DNA of 64,000 nucleotides. Origin: SAR202 cluster bacterium (GTDB lineage: Bacteria; Chloroflexota; Dehalococcoidia; Lucifugimonadales; UBA3495). Position 1 is the stretch's first letter, and the number at the start of each line of letters is the position of its first letter. The notes under the pieces are model-generated. The model searched no databases and was not told the origin of the DNA. It saw nothing but the letters and a program-made list of their open reading frames with translations. This document shows positions 50,549 through 59,506 of the stretch, piece by piece. Where the stretch lies: the NCBI GenBank assembly GCA_013204585.1, contig JABMNL010000043.1, positions 1 to 64,000 on the forward strand, in the 5' to 3' direction. Made by a program: the position numbers and the translations under genes.

Positions 50549-51553
50549 ATGTCAACACATCTATTTGGCCTCACGAACCGAACTTATAAGTACAGTCATG
50601 CCGTTGGCCGCGCAGAATTCGCCGGAACAGGATTCCGCAACGCAACAGACATGGCCATAGCACCCGACGGAACTGTGTACGTGTGCAACCGTTCTTATGA
50701 AAACCGACCGGACGGCGTCCACGTCACCGCCATCACCCTAGACGAAGAGTACATTACCGAATTTGGTGCCTACGGCGAAGCCGATGGCGAGTTCATGTGG
50801 CCGACCTCGGTGGCCCTGGACAGCAAAGGCAATCTCTACCTGGCCGACGAATGGCTGAACCGCATCAGCAAATTCACCAAAGACGGTGAGTTCGTCAGCA
50901 AATGGGGCACCGCTGGCTCCGGAGACGGCGAATTGAACGGCCCTGCCGGTTTGGCAATCGATGCCGACGACAACATGATTGTTGTCGACAGCGGTAACAA
51001 CCGGATCCAGAAGTTCGCCCTCGACGGCAAGTACATTAGCCAATTCGGGTCCAAGGGCAGCGACGACGGACAGTTCAACCTGCCTTGGGGCATCGCACTG
51101 GACGGCGAAGGTCACATCTACATCGCCGACTGGCGTAATGACCGAATTCAAAAATTCACCGCCGACGGCCAACACGAGGCCTCCATCGGTTCCACCGGCA
51201 GCGGTGTCGGTCAACTGAACCGGCCCAACGGTGTAGCTGTGGACGCCGATGGCGACATCTATGTCGCCGACTGGATGAACAACCGAGTAGAGGTCTTTGC
51301 ACCAACCGGTCGTTACATCACTGAGTTCCGTGGCGAGGCTGAACTCTCCAAGTGGGGCAGGGACAAGCTAGCATCCAACCCGGACATGATCCGGCAGCGG
51401 TCGCTCGCTTACGCCAACAATCCCGGCTACGAGAAGAATCTTTGCCATCCCTGTTCGGTCAAGATTGACCCCCAGGGACGGATTGCCATCATCGACCATA
51501 CCCGGAACCGCATCCAGGTTTACGTAAAGGAAGCCGTACCGGCACTGGTCTAG
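50549..51553 (+). CDS. NHL-repeat beta-propeller protein
   Basis: A 334-residue protein with about five to six NHL repeats (residues about 25-325), for example WPTSVALDSKGNLYLADEW, GPAGLAIDADDNMIVVDS, LPWGIALDGEGHIYIADW and RPNGVAVDADGDIYVADW. Each ends in an NRIQKF-like strand. No signal peptide is present. The propeller could bind protein or a small ligand. It is the third gene of the DUF1800-DUF1501 operon, with a GAGGAGG upstream and a strong terminator 20 bases after its stop. Confidence 0.92.
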   Translation: MSTHLFGLTNRTYKYSHAVGRAEFAGTGFRNATDMAIAPDGTVYVCNRSYENRPDGVHVTAITLDEEYITEFGAYGEADGEFMWPTSVALDSKGNLYLADEWLNRISKFTKDGEFVSKWGTAGSGDGELNGPAGLAIDADDNMIVVDSGNNRIQKFALDGKYISQFGSKGSDDGQFNLPWGIALDGEGHIYIADWRNDRIQKFTADGQHEASIGSTGSGVGQLNRPNGVAVDADGDIYVADWMNNRVEVFAPTGRYITEFRGEAELSKWGRDKLASNPDMIRQRSLAYANNPGYEKNLCHPCSVKIDPQGRIAIIDHTRNRIQVYVKEAVPALV

Positions 51554-51572
51554 ACCAAACCAGTACGCAAAC

Positions 51573-51610
51573 AAGAAAGAGCCGGGGCATCTGCCCCGGC
51601 TCTTTCTTTT
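51573..51610 (+). terminator. Strong rho-independent terminator of the DUF1800-DUF1501-NHL operon
   Basis: A perfect 17-bp stem (51573-51589 with 51592-51608, core GAGCCGGGGCA) with only a 2-base nominal loop ends in a T-rich run (TTTCTTTT). Confidence 0.95.
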
Positions 51611-51648
51611 GTTCAACCAAGTAATTTTCGTGGTTAAATCAGCTAGTT

Positions 51649-51990
51649 CTACGGCGCTTCTGGCATTCCGCCGTCTATCCAAGCAACAACCTCGTCGACC
51701 TCTTCCGGAGACAAGAATGGCCCCCGTAGCGGCATCTTCCCCGAGGTTCCGACGCTCCGAGCCAGCGACTTCACAAGATTAGTCTGCCTTGCAGGAATGC
51801 CTGGCTCAATTGACCTCAAGCCGGACAAGACCGACGCTTGAAGTTCCTGAGGGGTCTCCCAATAATAAGCGTGGATGCCGGGCAACGGTTGCCGCCCCCA
51901 GCGCTCAATCCAACGGGCCATTATCCCGTCCAAAATTTCTTTTACTCTAGGCCAGTAAACAACCTGTACTTCAGTAGTTTCTTCGCTCAT
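51649..51990 (-). CDS. Cytochrome-c-like small protein lacking the haem motif
   Basis: A 113-residue protein of unknown function. The C-terminus MPLRGPFLSPEEVDEVVAWIDGG (in part) resembles the last helix and Met-ligand region of class I cytochrome c domains. There is no CxxCH and no Cys at all, so covalent haem is excluded. The ATG at 51990 is preceded by GGAG; the longer frame to 52128 would overlap mogA and is rejected. It is 56 bases downstream of mogA on the same strand. Confidence 0.7.
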   Translation of the reverse strand: MSEETTEVQVVYWPRVKEILDGIMARWIERWGRQPLPGIHAYYWETPQELQASVLSGLRSIEPGIPARQTNLVKSLARSVGTSGKMPLRGPFLSPEEVDEVVAWIDGGMPEAP

Positions 51991-52046
51991 GGTCTCCGCC
52001 CTATTAATATACCGGGGCCACCAATCTCCGAATTCCGGCCCCCTGA

Positions 52047-52538
52047 TTATCTGGGGTGTTCGTTCACCGTATCGCGGTGGAGCAATTCCAATGCGTGGGG
52101 TATCACGGGCATCACCACGTCCAAACACTCCTGAACCGCCTTGGTGCTGCCAGGCAATGTGATAATCAAGGTGTTGCCCCGTATACCCACCACCGAACGG
52201 CTAATCATAGCCATCGGCGTGAATTCCAAAGTCTTGGCTCGCATTGCTTCGGCCATGCCGGGCACTTCCTTGTCCAGCACTGCCAAACAGGCTTCGGGGG
52301 TAACGTCATGGCGTCCCAACCCGGTGCCGCCAGTGGTCACAATTAAGTCTACGTCCTCAGCATCGGCCCATTCGGCCAACTTCCCAGAGATTGTGTCCTT
52401 ATCATCGGTCACAATCTCGTAGCGAACCACCTTGAAGGCATCCCCTTCCAGGGCTTTCTTAATGGCTTCGCCACTGCTGTCGTCACGCTTACCTTGAGAC
52501 CCTGATGTGCTGACCGTTAACACAGCTAAACCGAACAT
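52047..52538 (-). CDS. MogA/MoaB family molybdopterin adenylyltransferase
   Basis: A 163-residue molybdenum-cofactor protein. The molybdopterin-binding signature is LIVTTGGTGLGRHDVTPEA (about 67-85), followed by GMAEAMRAKTLE and ITLPGSTKAVQECLD. It adenylates molybdopterin before molybdenum insertion; MoaB and MogA homologues cannot be separated here. The ATG at 52538 has GGAGG five bases upstream. No other moa/moe gene lies in the window. Confidence 0.92.
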   Translation of the reverse strand: MFGLAVLTVSTSGSQGKRDDSSGEAIKKALEGDAFKVVRYEIVTDDKDTISGKLAEWADAEDVDLIVTTGGTGLGRHDVTPEACLAVLDKEVPGMAEAMRAKTLEFTPMAMISRSVVGIRGNTLIITLPGSTKAVQECLDVVMPVIPHALELLHRDTVNEHPR

Positions 52539-52699
52539 GGCGTCCTCCGCTGGAAAATGATACCACAGGCAGCCCCCAGGCACGACTTAGATAGTCTCGT
52601 TGACAAGAAATAGGGTGCCAATTATAGTCACAAGGCGACCGTCACGTCCCGCCACCATTCCCGCCGCGCCCCCGCCGCGCCCCGGAGGATCAACCGTCA

Positions 52700-53035
52700 G
52701 TGCGCTCTGACCCTAACTGCGTTTTCTGCAAGATATCGGCCGGCCAAGAACCAGCCAAATACCGCTATTTGGACGAAGACCTAATGGTCATCGTAAACAA
52801 GCTCACCTGGGTGCCATTGATGCTGCTGGTAATACCACGAAACCACATGAGCCAAATTCAGATGTGGAGCAGCGATCTGTTGACTCGCATGGGCAACTTA
52901 GCGGTGGACATGGGCGCCATGTACTCTCCGAACGGCTTCCGCATTTTGTCCAATTTTGGCCATGATGGCATGCAAAGCCAAAGCCACGGCCACATACACG
53001 TCATCGGCGGCACCAGCCTGGGGCCGTACGCCTAG
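52700..53035 (+). CDS. HIT family nucleotide-binding protein
   Basis: A 111-residue histidine-triad protein. An N-terminal CVFCKI segment (residues about 6-11) may bind zinc. The triad is HGHIHVIGG near the C-terminus, matching H-phi-H-phi-H. These enzymes hydrolyse or transfer nucleoside monophosphates. GTG start with GGAGG about ten bases upstream. The enoyl-CoA hydratase follows after 50 bases. Confidence 0.9.
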   Translation: MRSDPNCVFCKISAGQEPAKYRYLDEDLMVIVNKLTWVPLMLLVIPRNHMSQIQMWSSDLLTRMGNLAVDMGAMYSPNGFRILSNFGHDGMQSQSHGHIHVIGGTSLGPYA

Positions 53036-53085
53036 GCAGACCGCGGCCCAAACCTTAAAAAACTTCCCCTAAGGAGCTTCCAACC

Positions 53086-53862
53086 TTGGCTGAGACAATC
53101 CTTTACGAGAAAAAAGACCATATCGTCACAATTACGCTCAACCGGCCAGACTCCTTAAATGCCATCAACCGTAAAATGCGCCAGGAGCTATCGGATGCCG
53201 TCATTGAGTTCGATGGCGACCCCGAGCTCTTCGTCGCCATCATCACAGGGAGCGGACGGGCATTCTGTTCTGGACGTGACCTGAAAGAACGGGCAGAGGA
53301 CAACGCCCGAGGTATCCAGGCAAAGGCCTCGGCCAGTATGCGCAAGGATACGCCCTACATGTGGCCACAAACCTGGAAACCCATGATTGCCGCCGTAAAC
53401 GGTTTCGCACTGGCAGGTGGCTGGTCAATCGCACAGTTGTGCGACCTGCGGATTGCGTCCGAAGAAGCCAAGTTCGGCATATCCGAGACCAAGTGGAGTC
53501 TGTTGCCTCCCTTCGGCACCATATTGCCCAAGCAGATGAACCTATCATCAGTACTGGAGTTGGTGCTGACCGCCCAGCCGGTTACCGCACAACGGGCCTA
53601 TGACATGGGCTTCGTAAACAAAGTTGTACCCGCCGGAGACCTGATGCTAGAGGCCATGACCATGGCCCAGCAGATCGCAGACAATGCGCCGTTGGCCGTG
53701 CAAACCTTTAAAGAGTTGGCCTACCGGGGCCTAAACATGTCCAACCAGGACACATCTGCCCTCACCTACCAGATGTACGACGCCCTGCTGCTGACCGAGG
53801 ACTCCAAAGAGGGTCCAAAAGCCTTCGCCGAAAAGCGCAAACCCCAGTGGAAGGGCCGCTAG
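53086..53862 (+). CDS. Enoyl-CoA hydratase/isomerase family protein
   Basis: A 258-residue crotonase-fold protein. The oxyanion-hole segments are GRAFCSGRDLKERAED (about 58-73) and FALAGGWSIAQLCDLRIASE (in part, about 105-124). The residues at the canonical Glu positions are altered (FGISETKWSLLPPFG), so hydratase activity is not certain. TTG start with AAGGAG upstream. It is the second crotonase in the window and only distantly similar to the one at 5001. Confidence 0.87.
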   Translation: MAETILYEKKDHIVTITLNRPDSLNAINRKMRQELSDAVIEFDGDPELFVAIITGSGRAFCSGRDLKERAEDNARGIQAKASASMRKDTPYMWPQTWKPMIAAVNGFALAGGWSIAQLCDLRIASEEAKFGISETKWSLLPPFGTILPKQMNLSSVLELVLTAQPVTAQRAYDMGFVNKVVPAGDLMLEAMTMAQQIADNAPLAVQTFKELAYRGLNMSNQDTSALTYQMYDALLLTEDSKEGPKAFAEKRKPQWKGR

Positions 53863-53910
53863 GGCAACAGGCAATTCTGGGGGAATGACACGGGATAATG
53901 ACCAATGTAG

Positions 53911-53940
53911 GGGCGGGTTAAAAACCCGCCCTTTTGTTTT
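53911..53940 (+). repeat. Palindromic GGGCGGGTT element, copy 1, with terminator-like T-run
   Basis: GGGCGGGTT (53911-53919) and AACCCGCCC (53923-53931) flank a 3-base loop and are followed by TTTTGTTTT, so this copy can terminate the enoyl-CoA hydratase transcript. The same palindrome recurs at 54022. Confidence 0.85.
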
Positions 53941-54021
53941 GCAACGGTGCTTGTCGGAGCAATGAGATACAAGTTGGCCCACAAAAACCAATGTGGGCAT
54001 TAGCGTGAAGTACCAGTGTCA

Positions 54022-54042
54022 GGGCGGGTTAGAAACCCGCCC
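54022..54042. repeat. Palindromic GGGCGGGTT element, copy 2
   Basis: The same 9-bp arms as copy 1 (54022-54030 and 54034-54042) with loop AGA, 91 bases downstream. Both copies lie between two converging acyl-CoA metabolism genes. They resemble dispersed REP-like intergenic palindromes. Confidence 0.8.
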
Positions 54043-54077
54043 CTACGAATCGGAGAGTGACCAACCATGAAACTGTC

Positions 54078-55241
54078 TTACAGTTGGTATTCCGGTAATC
54101 GAAGCAACTGTTTGGCGATGACCAAGCGCATTACCTCGTTGGTGCCCTCGCCGATAATCATTAGTGGGGCGTCACGATAATACCGCTCCACCGGCGAATC
54201 TTTGATGTACCCGTAGCCGCCATGGACGCGCATGGATTCCATGGCTACTTCCAGACACACCTCACTGGCGAATAGCTTGGCCATGCCCGATTCCAGGTCG
54301 ACCCTTTGCCCGGTGTCCTTCTTGGCCGCCGCGTCATAGACCAACAGCCGGGCGGCCTGAATCTTGGTGGCCATGTCGGCCAATTTAAGTTGAATGGCCT
54401 GGTGCTCGGCAATTGGCTTGCCGAAGGTCTCGCGTTGTTGGGAATATTTGATGGCGGCTTCAAAGGCAGCTTGAGCGACGCCGACCGCCCGGGCGGCGAC
54501 ATTGATGCGGCCAGTCTCCAGACCGCTCATGACCATCCCGAACCCCGCGCCTTCTTTACCACCAATTAGGTTGTCTTCTGGGATTGCGAAGTTGTCGAAA
54601 ATCAACTCGCAGGTGTCCAATCCCCGGTAACCTAGCTTGTCCAAATCCCTGCCCACACTAAAGCCTGTGCCTCCCTTTTCCGCCACGAAGCAGCTAATAC
54701 CCCGGTGCTTCGGTTCCATGTCCGGGTCGGTGCGGGCTAGGAGACAGAACATGTCACCGTAACGTCCGTTGGTGATGAACATCTTGGTGCCGTTGACGAT
54801 GTATTCCTCACCATCTTTCTTGGCCGTGGTCTGTAGATTGGCCATGTCCGTGCCGCCGCTCGGCTCGGTGAGGGCTAGTCCGCCCCGCTTGCGTCCAGAG
54901 GCCAGGTCAGGCAGGAACTTTTGTTTCTGTTCTTCCGTCCCGTAATGGGTCAGCACGTAGGTCAGGATGTGGTGGGTGCCGATGGCCCCGCTGAGCGTCA
55001 TGAACCCTTTGCTCAGCTCCTCGAAAATGTTTGCAAAGGTGGTGTAGTCCAAACCCATGCCGCCGTATTCTTCGGGCACCGTGATGCCGAATAGGCCCAA
55101 CTCTTTCATCCGGTCGATGAGGTCGTGGGGCACGGTGTCATCTCTGTCGTGTTGGGCGGCTACAGGCTCCACTTCCCGCCGCACAAAGTCGCGGACCATA
55201 TTTACAATCTGGGATCGGGCCTCGGGAGGTGTAGTCGTCAA
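54078..55241 (-). CDS. Acyl-CoA dehydrogenase
   Basis: A 387-residue FAD enzyme of normal length for alpha,beta-dehydrogenation of acyl-CoA. Domains in order: N-terminal helical (about 1-115), middle beta (LTEPSGGTDMANLQTTA near 125), C-terminal helical. The predicted catalytic base is Glu365 in IGEGTNEVMR; RVHGGYGYIKDSPVERYYRD (in part) is a FAD-binding signature. TTG start with AAGGAG seven bases upstream. Chain-length preference is not determinable. It probably acts with the enoyl-CoA hydratase genes nearby. Confidence 0.94.
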   Translation of the reverse strand: MTTTPPEARSQIVNMVRDFVRREVEPVAAQHDRDDTVPHDLIDRMKELGLFGITVPEEYGGMGLDYTTFANIFEELSKGFMTLSGAIGTHHILTYVLTHYGTEEQKQKFLPDLASGRKRGGLALTEPSGGTDMANLQTTAKKDGEEYIVNGTKMFITNGRYGDMFCLLARTDPDMEPKHRGISCFVAEKGGTGFSVGRDLDKLGYRGLDTCELIFDNFAIPEDNLIGGKEGAGFGMVMSGLETGRINVAARAVGVAQAAFEAAIKYSQQRETFGKPIAEHQAIQLKLADMATKIQAARLLVYDAAAKKDTGQRVDLESGMAKLFASEVCLEVAMESMRVHGGYGYIKDSPVERYYRDAPLMIIGEGTNEVMRLVIAKQLLRLPEYQL

Positions 55242-55336
55242 CGGGAATCTCCTTATTATTAGGGGAAATAGGGCCCAAAGTAGGGCCGCTGGGTGACTGG
55301 CAGTCTAACTTAGGGTCTAGGCAGGGTCAAGAATTG

Positions 55337-55368
55337 AAAACGACGCCCGGCTTAATGCAGGCGTCGTT
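55337..55368 (-). terminator. Rho-independent terminator of the pyruvate phosphate dikinase gene
   Basis: On the minus strand a 9-bp stem (AACGACGCC at 55339-55347 with 55360-55368) is followed by TTTTC, 26 bases beyond the PPDK stop codon. Confidence 0.8.
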
Positions 55369-55393
55369 AAATCTCTGGATGGCCAGGCCGGGC

Positions 55394-58156
55394 TTAAATC
55401 TGGCTTTCGGCCAACGCCGCCTGGGCCGCCGCCAGCCGGGCCACCGGGACACGGTAGGGAGAGCAGCTTACATAATCGAGTCCAACTTCATGACAGAACG
55501 CCACGCTGGCTGGGTCGCCGCCGTGTTCACCGCAAATCCCAATTTCAAGGTTGGGCCGCTCACGACGCCCCGCTTCAACTCCCATCTTAACCAACGCCCC
55601 AACTCCTTGAACGTCGATGGAAGCAAAGGGGTCGTTGGGCAGCACCCCCTCGTCAATGTACGCCCGAAGGAATTTGCCCTCGGCGTCGTCCCGGCTAAAC
55701 CCGAATACCATTTGAGTCAAATCATTGGTGCCAAAGCTAAAGAACTCCGACTCTTTGGCAATCTCGCCAGCGGTTAACGCAGCCCGGGGGGTTTCAATCA
55801 TGGTGCCAAACTTATAATGGACTTTAACTCCCAAACGCACTTGAACCTGGGCCGCCACCAGACTCAAGTCCTGGCGTAGCCGGTGCATCTCTTCAACATC
55901 CACCGTTAGTGGAATCATAATCTCTGGATTAACGTCCAAACCCTCTTTGACCAGCAGAGCGCCGGCCGTGATTATGGCCTCTACCTGCATCCGGTAGATT
56001 GCCGGGAAGCTAAGTCCCAACCGGCAACCCCGGTGCCCCAGCATGGGATTCGATTCCCGCAGCGAGTCTACCAGGTGCAAAAAGGCTTCTTTTTCCTGTA
56101 GCTCCGCCAAGGAAACGCTAACGTGACGAAGCTCCATAAGCTCGGTCAACAGGGTCTCATAAGGTGGCAAGAATTCGTGGAGCGGGGCGTCCAGCAACCG
56201 GATGATCACCGGTCTGGCACCCATCACCTTGAGAATGCCCTCAAAGTCGGAGGTCTGAAGTTCGCGGACCTGCCCAAGAGCCTCGTAGAAGTCCCGCACT
56301 GCCTGGGAGGCTTCCTCTTCACTTTCTGCTCGGAACACCCGGTCGCCGTTGGCCCGCCGCCAGACTTCGGCGGCCTCAGCGTTCAACAACATCTGCCGGA
56401 CAGCAGGCAGACGCCTGGGGTCCAAGAACATGTGCTCGGTGCGGCACAGTCCGATACCTTCGGCACCCATGTTCAATGCCTGGGCGGCGTCGGCTGGAGT
56501 ATCGGCGTTGGCCATAACCCCCAGTCTGCGCGTCTCATCGGCCCAACCTAGCAGTTCTATGGCTTCCGGCAGGTCATCAAGGGTAGGGTGAACCGTATCC
56601 ATATCACCTAGATAGAACGTCCCCAATACCCCGTCCATACTAATCCAATCGCCTTCGCGGACCGTCTTACCATCAGCCGTAAATGTTCCCGCCTCCAAAT
56701 TGACTTGCAGGCCTTCACAGCCGACGATGCAGGGCTTGCCCAGCCCTCTGGTTACGACCGCTGCGTGACTGGTAACCCCGCCCCTGCTGGTTATGACGCC
56801 AACGGCGGCGGCGATTCCGTGGATGTCATCGGGCTTGGTTTCGGGCCGTAGCAAAATCACCGCTTCGCCAGCAGCAGCTAATTCAGCGGCCTTGGTAGCG
56901 TCGAAACAGACCACCCCCGATGCAGCCCCCGGTGAAGCGGGAGCGCCTCGGGCGAGGAAGCGTTCCTTCAATATTTCTTCCGGCATGTCCGTCGAGAACT
57001 GGGGGACCAGGAGTTTACCTATCTCTTCGGCGTCCACTCGGAGCAGCGCTTGGGACTGGGTGATTAGCCCCTCATTGGCCATATCCACCGCCGTCTTCAC
57101 CGCGGACAGGGCCGTGCGCTTGGCGGAACGGGTCTGCAACAAGAACAGGCGGGCGTTTTCAATAGTGAACTCCACGTCCTGCACATCGGCGTAGTGGGTC
57201 TCCAAGTCCTTGGCAAGGGTCATCAACTGGCCGTGGCTCTCCGGCAGCACATCTTCCATCCTGGCGATGGGCTCGGGTGTCCGTACACCGGCTACCACGT
57301 CTTCGCCTTGAGCATTGGATAAAAACTCGCCGTAAACCTCGGCATCTCCGGTCGACGGGTTACGGGTGAATAGCACACCGGTGCCGCTGGTCGGGCCAAG
57401 ATTGCCGAAGACCATGGCCATGATGGTCACAGCGGTGCCCATGTTGTGGTCTATCTTGTTATAGTCCCGGTAGAAAATGGCCCGGGGAGTGTTCCAACTG
57501 CGGAACACAGCCTTCACAGCAGCCATCAATTGTTCCCAGGGGTCGGATGGCGGCTCTTTCCCGGTGGCATCTTTGGTTATCTTCTTGAAATCGGCAACCA
57601 CGGCCTGCAACTGCTCAGCGGTGAGCTGGAAATCCTGGGTTACGCCCGCCTTCCGTTTGTGATTGGCCAACGCTTTCTCGAAGGCGTCGGCGTCTACTTC
57701 CATAACGACTTCCGAATAGATCTGGAGAAAGCGGCGGTAGGCATCGTAGGCGGGACGGGGGTCGCCCATCATGGTCGCCAGGCCCGCGACAATCTGGTCG
57801 TTGATACCCAGGTTCAAGATGGTGTCCATCATCCCCGGCATGGAGATGCGAGCGCCAGAGCGCACCGACACCAACAGCGGGTCGGACACGGAGCCAAAGT
57901 TGCGGCCTATGGCCTTCTCAAGCCCCTGGATATTCTCTTTGATTGACGCTTCCAGCCCTTCTGGAAGGGTCTGGTTATCGGCCAGGTAGTCCCGGCACAC
58001 CTGAGTAGAAATAACAAAACCCGGAGGAACCGGCAGTCCCAACCGGGCCATTTCGCAGAGGTTGCTTCCTTTGCCTCCGAGGAGGTCCGCCATCGAGGCG
58101 TTTCCCTCATCGAACCGATACACGTGCTTCGCGGTCTGTGGCACCTCCATCGTCAT
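55394..58156 (-). CDS. ppdK: Pyruvate, phosphate dikinase
   Basis: A 920-residue enzyme interconverting pyruvate + ATP + Pi and phosphoenolpyruvate + AMP + PPi. The N-terminal ATP-binding domain starts with LLGGKGSNLCEMARLGLPVPPG (in part); the central swivelling domain has the catalytic His in GGVTSHAAVVTRGLGKPCIVG (in part); the C-terminal PEP/pyruvate domain has CRTEHMF, RLGLSFPAIYRMQ and the catalytic region ICGEHGGDP. I start at ATG 58156 because GGGAGG lies 8 bases upstream; ATG 58186 would add 10 residues. It supports gluconeogenesis or reversible PPi-linked glycolysis. Confidence 0.96.
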   Translation of the reverse strand: MTMEVPQTAKHVYRFDEGNASMADLLGGKGSNLCEMARLGLPVPPGFVISTQVCRDYLADNQTLPEGLEASIKENIQGLEKAIGRNFGSVSDPLLVSVRSGARISMPGMMDTILNLGINDQIVAGLATMMGDPRPAYDAYRRFLQIYSEVVMEVDADAFEKALANHKRKAGVTQDFQLTAEQLQAVVADFKKITKDATGKEPPSDPWEQLMAAVKAVFRSWNTPRAIFYRDYNKIDHNMGTAVTIMAMVFGNLGPTSGTGVLFTRNPSTGDAEVYGEFLSNAQGEDVVAGVRTPEPIARMEDVLPESHGQLMTLAKDLETHYADVQDVEFTIENARLFLLQTRSAKRTALSAVKTAVDMANEGLITQSQALLRVDAEEIGKLLVPQFSTDMPEEILKERFLARGAPASPGAASGVVCFDATKAAELAAAGEAVILLRPETKPDDIHGIAAAVGVITSRGGVTSHAAVVTRGLGKPCIVGCEGLQVNLEAGTFTADGKTVREGDWISMDGVLGTFYLGDMDTVHPTLDDLPEAIELLGWADETRRLGVMANADTPADAAQALNMGAEGIGLCRTEHMFLDPRRLPAVRQMLLNAEAAEVWRRANGDRVFRAESEEEASQAVRDFYEALGQVRELQTSDFEGILKVMGARPVIIRLLDAPLHEFLPPYETLLTELMELRHVSVSLAELQEKEAFLHLVDSLRESNPMLGHRGCRLGLSFPAIYRMQVEAIITAGALLVKEGLDVNPEIMIPLTVDVEEMHRLRQDLSLVAAQVQVRLGVKVHYKFGTMIETPRAALTAGEIAKESEFFSFGTNDLTQMVFGFSRDDAEGKFLRAYIDEGVLPNDPFASIDVQGVGALVKMGVEAGRRERPNLEIGICGEHGGDPASVAFCHEVGLDYVSCSPYRVPVARLAAAQAALAESQI

Positions 58157-58417
58157 GGCACCATCCTCCCACTCGCCTATATTCAACTGGGCTGGTCAAT
58201 CCTCGTGCTAACGTAGGCAGAACCTGCACCAACCACCGGACTATATACCCGACCGCACGGAGCAATCAACTTGGCGAGAAAATTTACACGGCGACACGCA
58301 CACATATTCGTTACGAATAGCGTAAATAACCGGCCATGTATTAATTAATCCGTCAGGAGTTAGGGAGGCCCGCATGGCACCTAGGGGCCGTCGTCTCAGC
58401 CCTTTAACTCTACCGTC
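58157..58417. other. Intergenic region between aldo/keto reductase and PPDK genes
   Basis: No solid gene. A perfect 6-1-6 palindrome, ATTCGT-T-ACGAAT (58306-58318), could be a regulator site. On the plus strand a 15-codon frame (58375-58422) follows a GGGAGG, but it overlaps the end of the aldo/keto reductase and has no support. Confidence 0.4.
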
Positions 58418-59422
58418 CTAAACTTCGCGGAATTGGGGTTCCGGCTCCGAGATATCGAAACCGTGGGCCCACAGTTCATCCAACTGCGCCTGCTCGTCAT
58501 CGGTCAGACCAGGAGTTTCCAGCGCGGCGGTGTACTCGCTCAGTTCGGCCAGGGTGGTGAAATTGGGCAGCACGGAAATAATTGCTGGCTGCTTCAGCAC
58601 AAACTGGATGGCCGACTGGGCCATGGTCCGCGTGTCTTCTTGCACCAGGAACCGAACCCGGGCGACCTTTTGCATCGCCTCGGATAACCACTCGTTCTTG
58701 CGGTGGGCACGGTGGTCGTCGGCGTCAAAGATGGGAAGCCCGTGGTCGTATTCCCCAGTAAGGGTATTGGACGCGTGAGGCACTCGGGAAAGCAGGCCAA
58801 TCTCATTCTTTTCGGCCAGGCGTATCAGATCCTTGGCTGGGTCCTGCTCCAAGATGCTATAGATGATTTGGGCGCTATCAATATCGCGTTCGGTCATAGA
58901 GTATTCGCCCTCTTCGAACCAGCCAATATCCGGCCCCAGCGCCACGCCAAAGTAGCGTATCTTGCCTTCGAACTGGAGCTGCTCCAGGGTCTCGAAGAGC
59001 TCGTCGCGCTGTAAATCTGCTAACTTGATGTTATGGGCTTGGTAGAGGTCAATATAGTCGGTGCCCAGGCGGCGAAGGCTCTGCTCGCAGGCATACTTAA
59101 CAAACTCTTTATCGAACTTCTGGGCCCGTTCTTTGTGACCGTCTCTGGGTGTCGGGTCGTAGATGTCGTAACCGAACTTGGTGGCAATGACAATTTCGTT
59201 GCGCCTGTGGCCAAGCACGGTGGCAAGTATTTCTTCGCCATAGCCATCTCCGTAGGTGTCGGCAGTGTCGAAAAGGTTAATACCTTGTTCAACGGCGTTC
59301 TCCAAAAGCGCTGCCTTGTCGGCATCTTCAATCTTGCCCCACCAGTTGGTGGCAACGGTCCAAACTCCGAACCCGAGCTCGGATAGAACCAGGTCGGTGC
59401 CGGGCATTTTGCGATACTTCAT
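58418..59422 (-). CDS. Aldo/keto reductase
   Basis: A 334-residue NAD(P)H-dependent TIM-barrel oxidoreductase. The catalytic tetrad is visible as Asp and Tyr in NLFDTADTYGDG, Lys in IATKFGYD and His in LYQAHNI. Its substrate is not predictable: the family reduces aldehydes, ketones and sugars. It is unpaired, between PPDK downstream and the DUF1802 gene upstream on the same strand. Confidence 0.92.
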   Translation of the reverse strand: MKYRKMPGTDLVLSELGFGVWTVATNWWGKIEDADKAALLENAVEQGINLFDTADTYGDGYGEEILATVLGHRRNEIVIATKFGYDIYDPTPRDGHKERAQKFDKEFVKYACEQSLRRLGTDYIDLYQAHNIKLADLQRDELFETLEQLQFEGKIRYFGVALGPDIGWFEEGEYSMTERDIDSAQIIYSILEQDPAKDLIRLAEKNEIGLLSRVPHASNTLTGEYDHGLPIFDADDHRAHRKNEWLSEAMQKVARVRFLVQEDTRTMAQSAIQFVLKQPAIISVLPNFTTLAELSEYTAALETPGLTDDEQAQLDELWAHGFDISEPEPQFREV

Positions 59423-59506
59423 AAATATTACATCCTTAAATCAAAGAGGCTCAGTTATCCGGCCTCCGACTAAATAATCAACTCGTACATCAGGCTCAGC
59501 CGGTGA

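Noticed and set aside
51991-52128. Longer start of the cytochrome-c-like gene
   Set aside because: Would overlap mogA; ATG 51990 has a proper GGAG upstream.
58375-58422. 15-codon plus-strand frame after a GGGAGG sequence
   Set aside because: Too short to support, overlaps the end of the aldo/keto reductase gene, and no downstream gene it could control.
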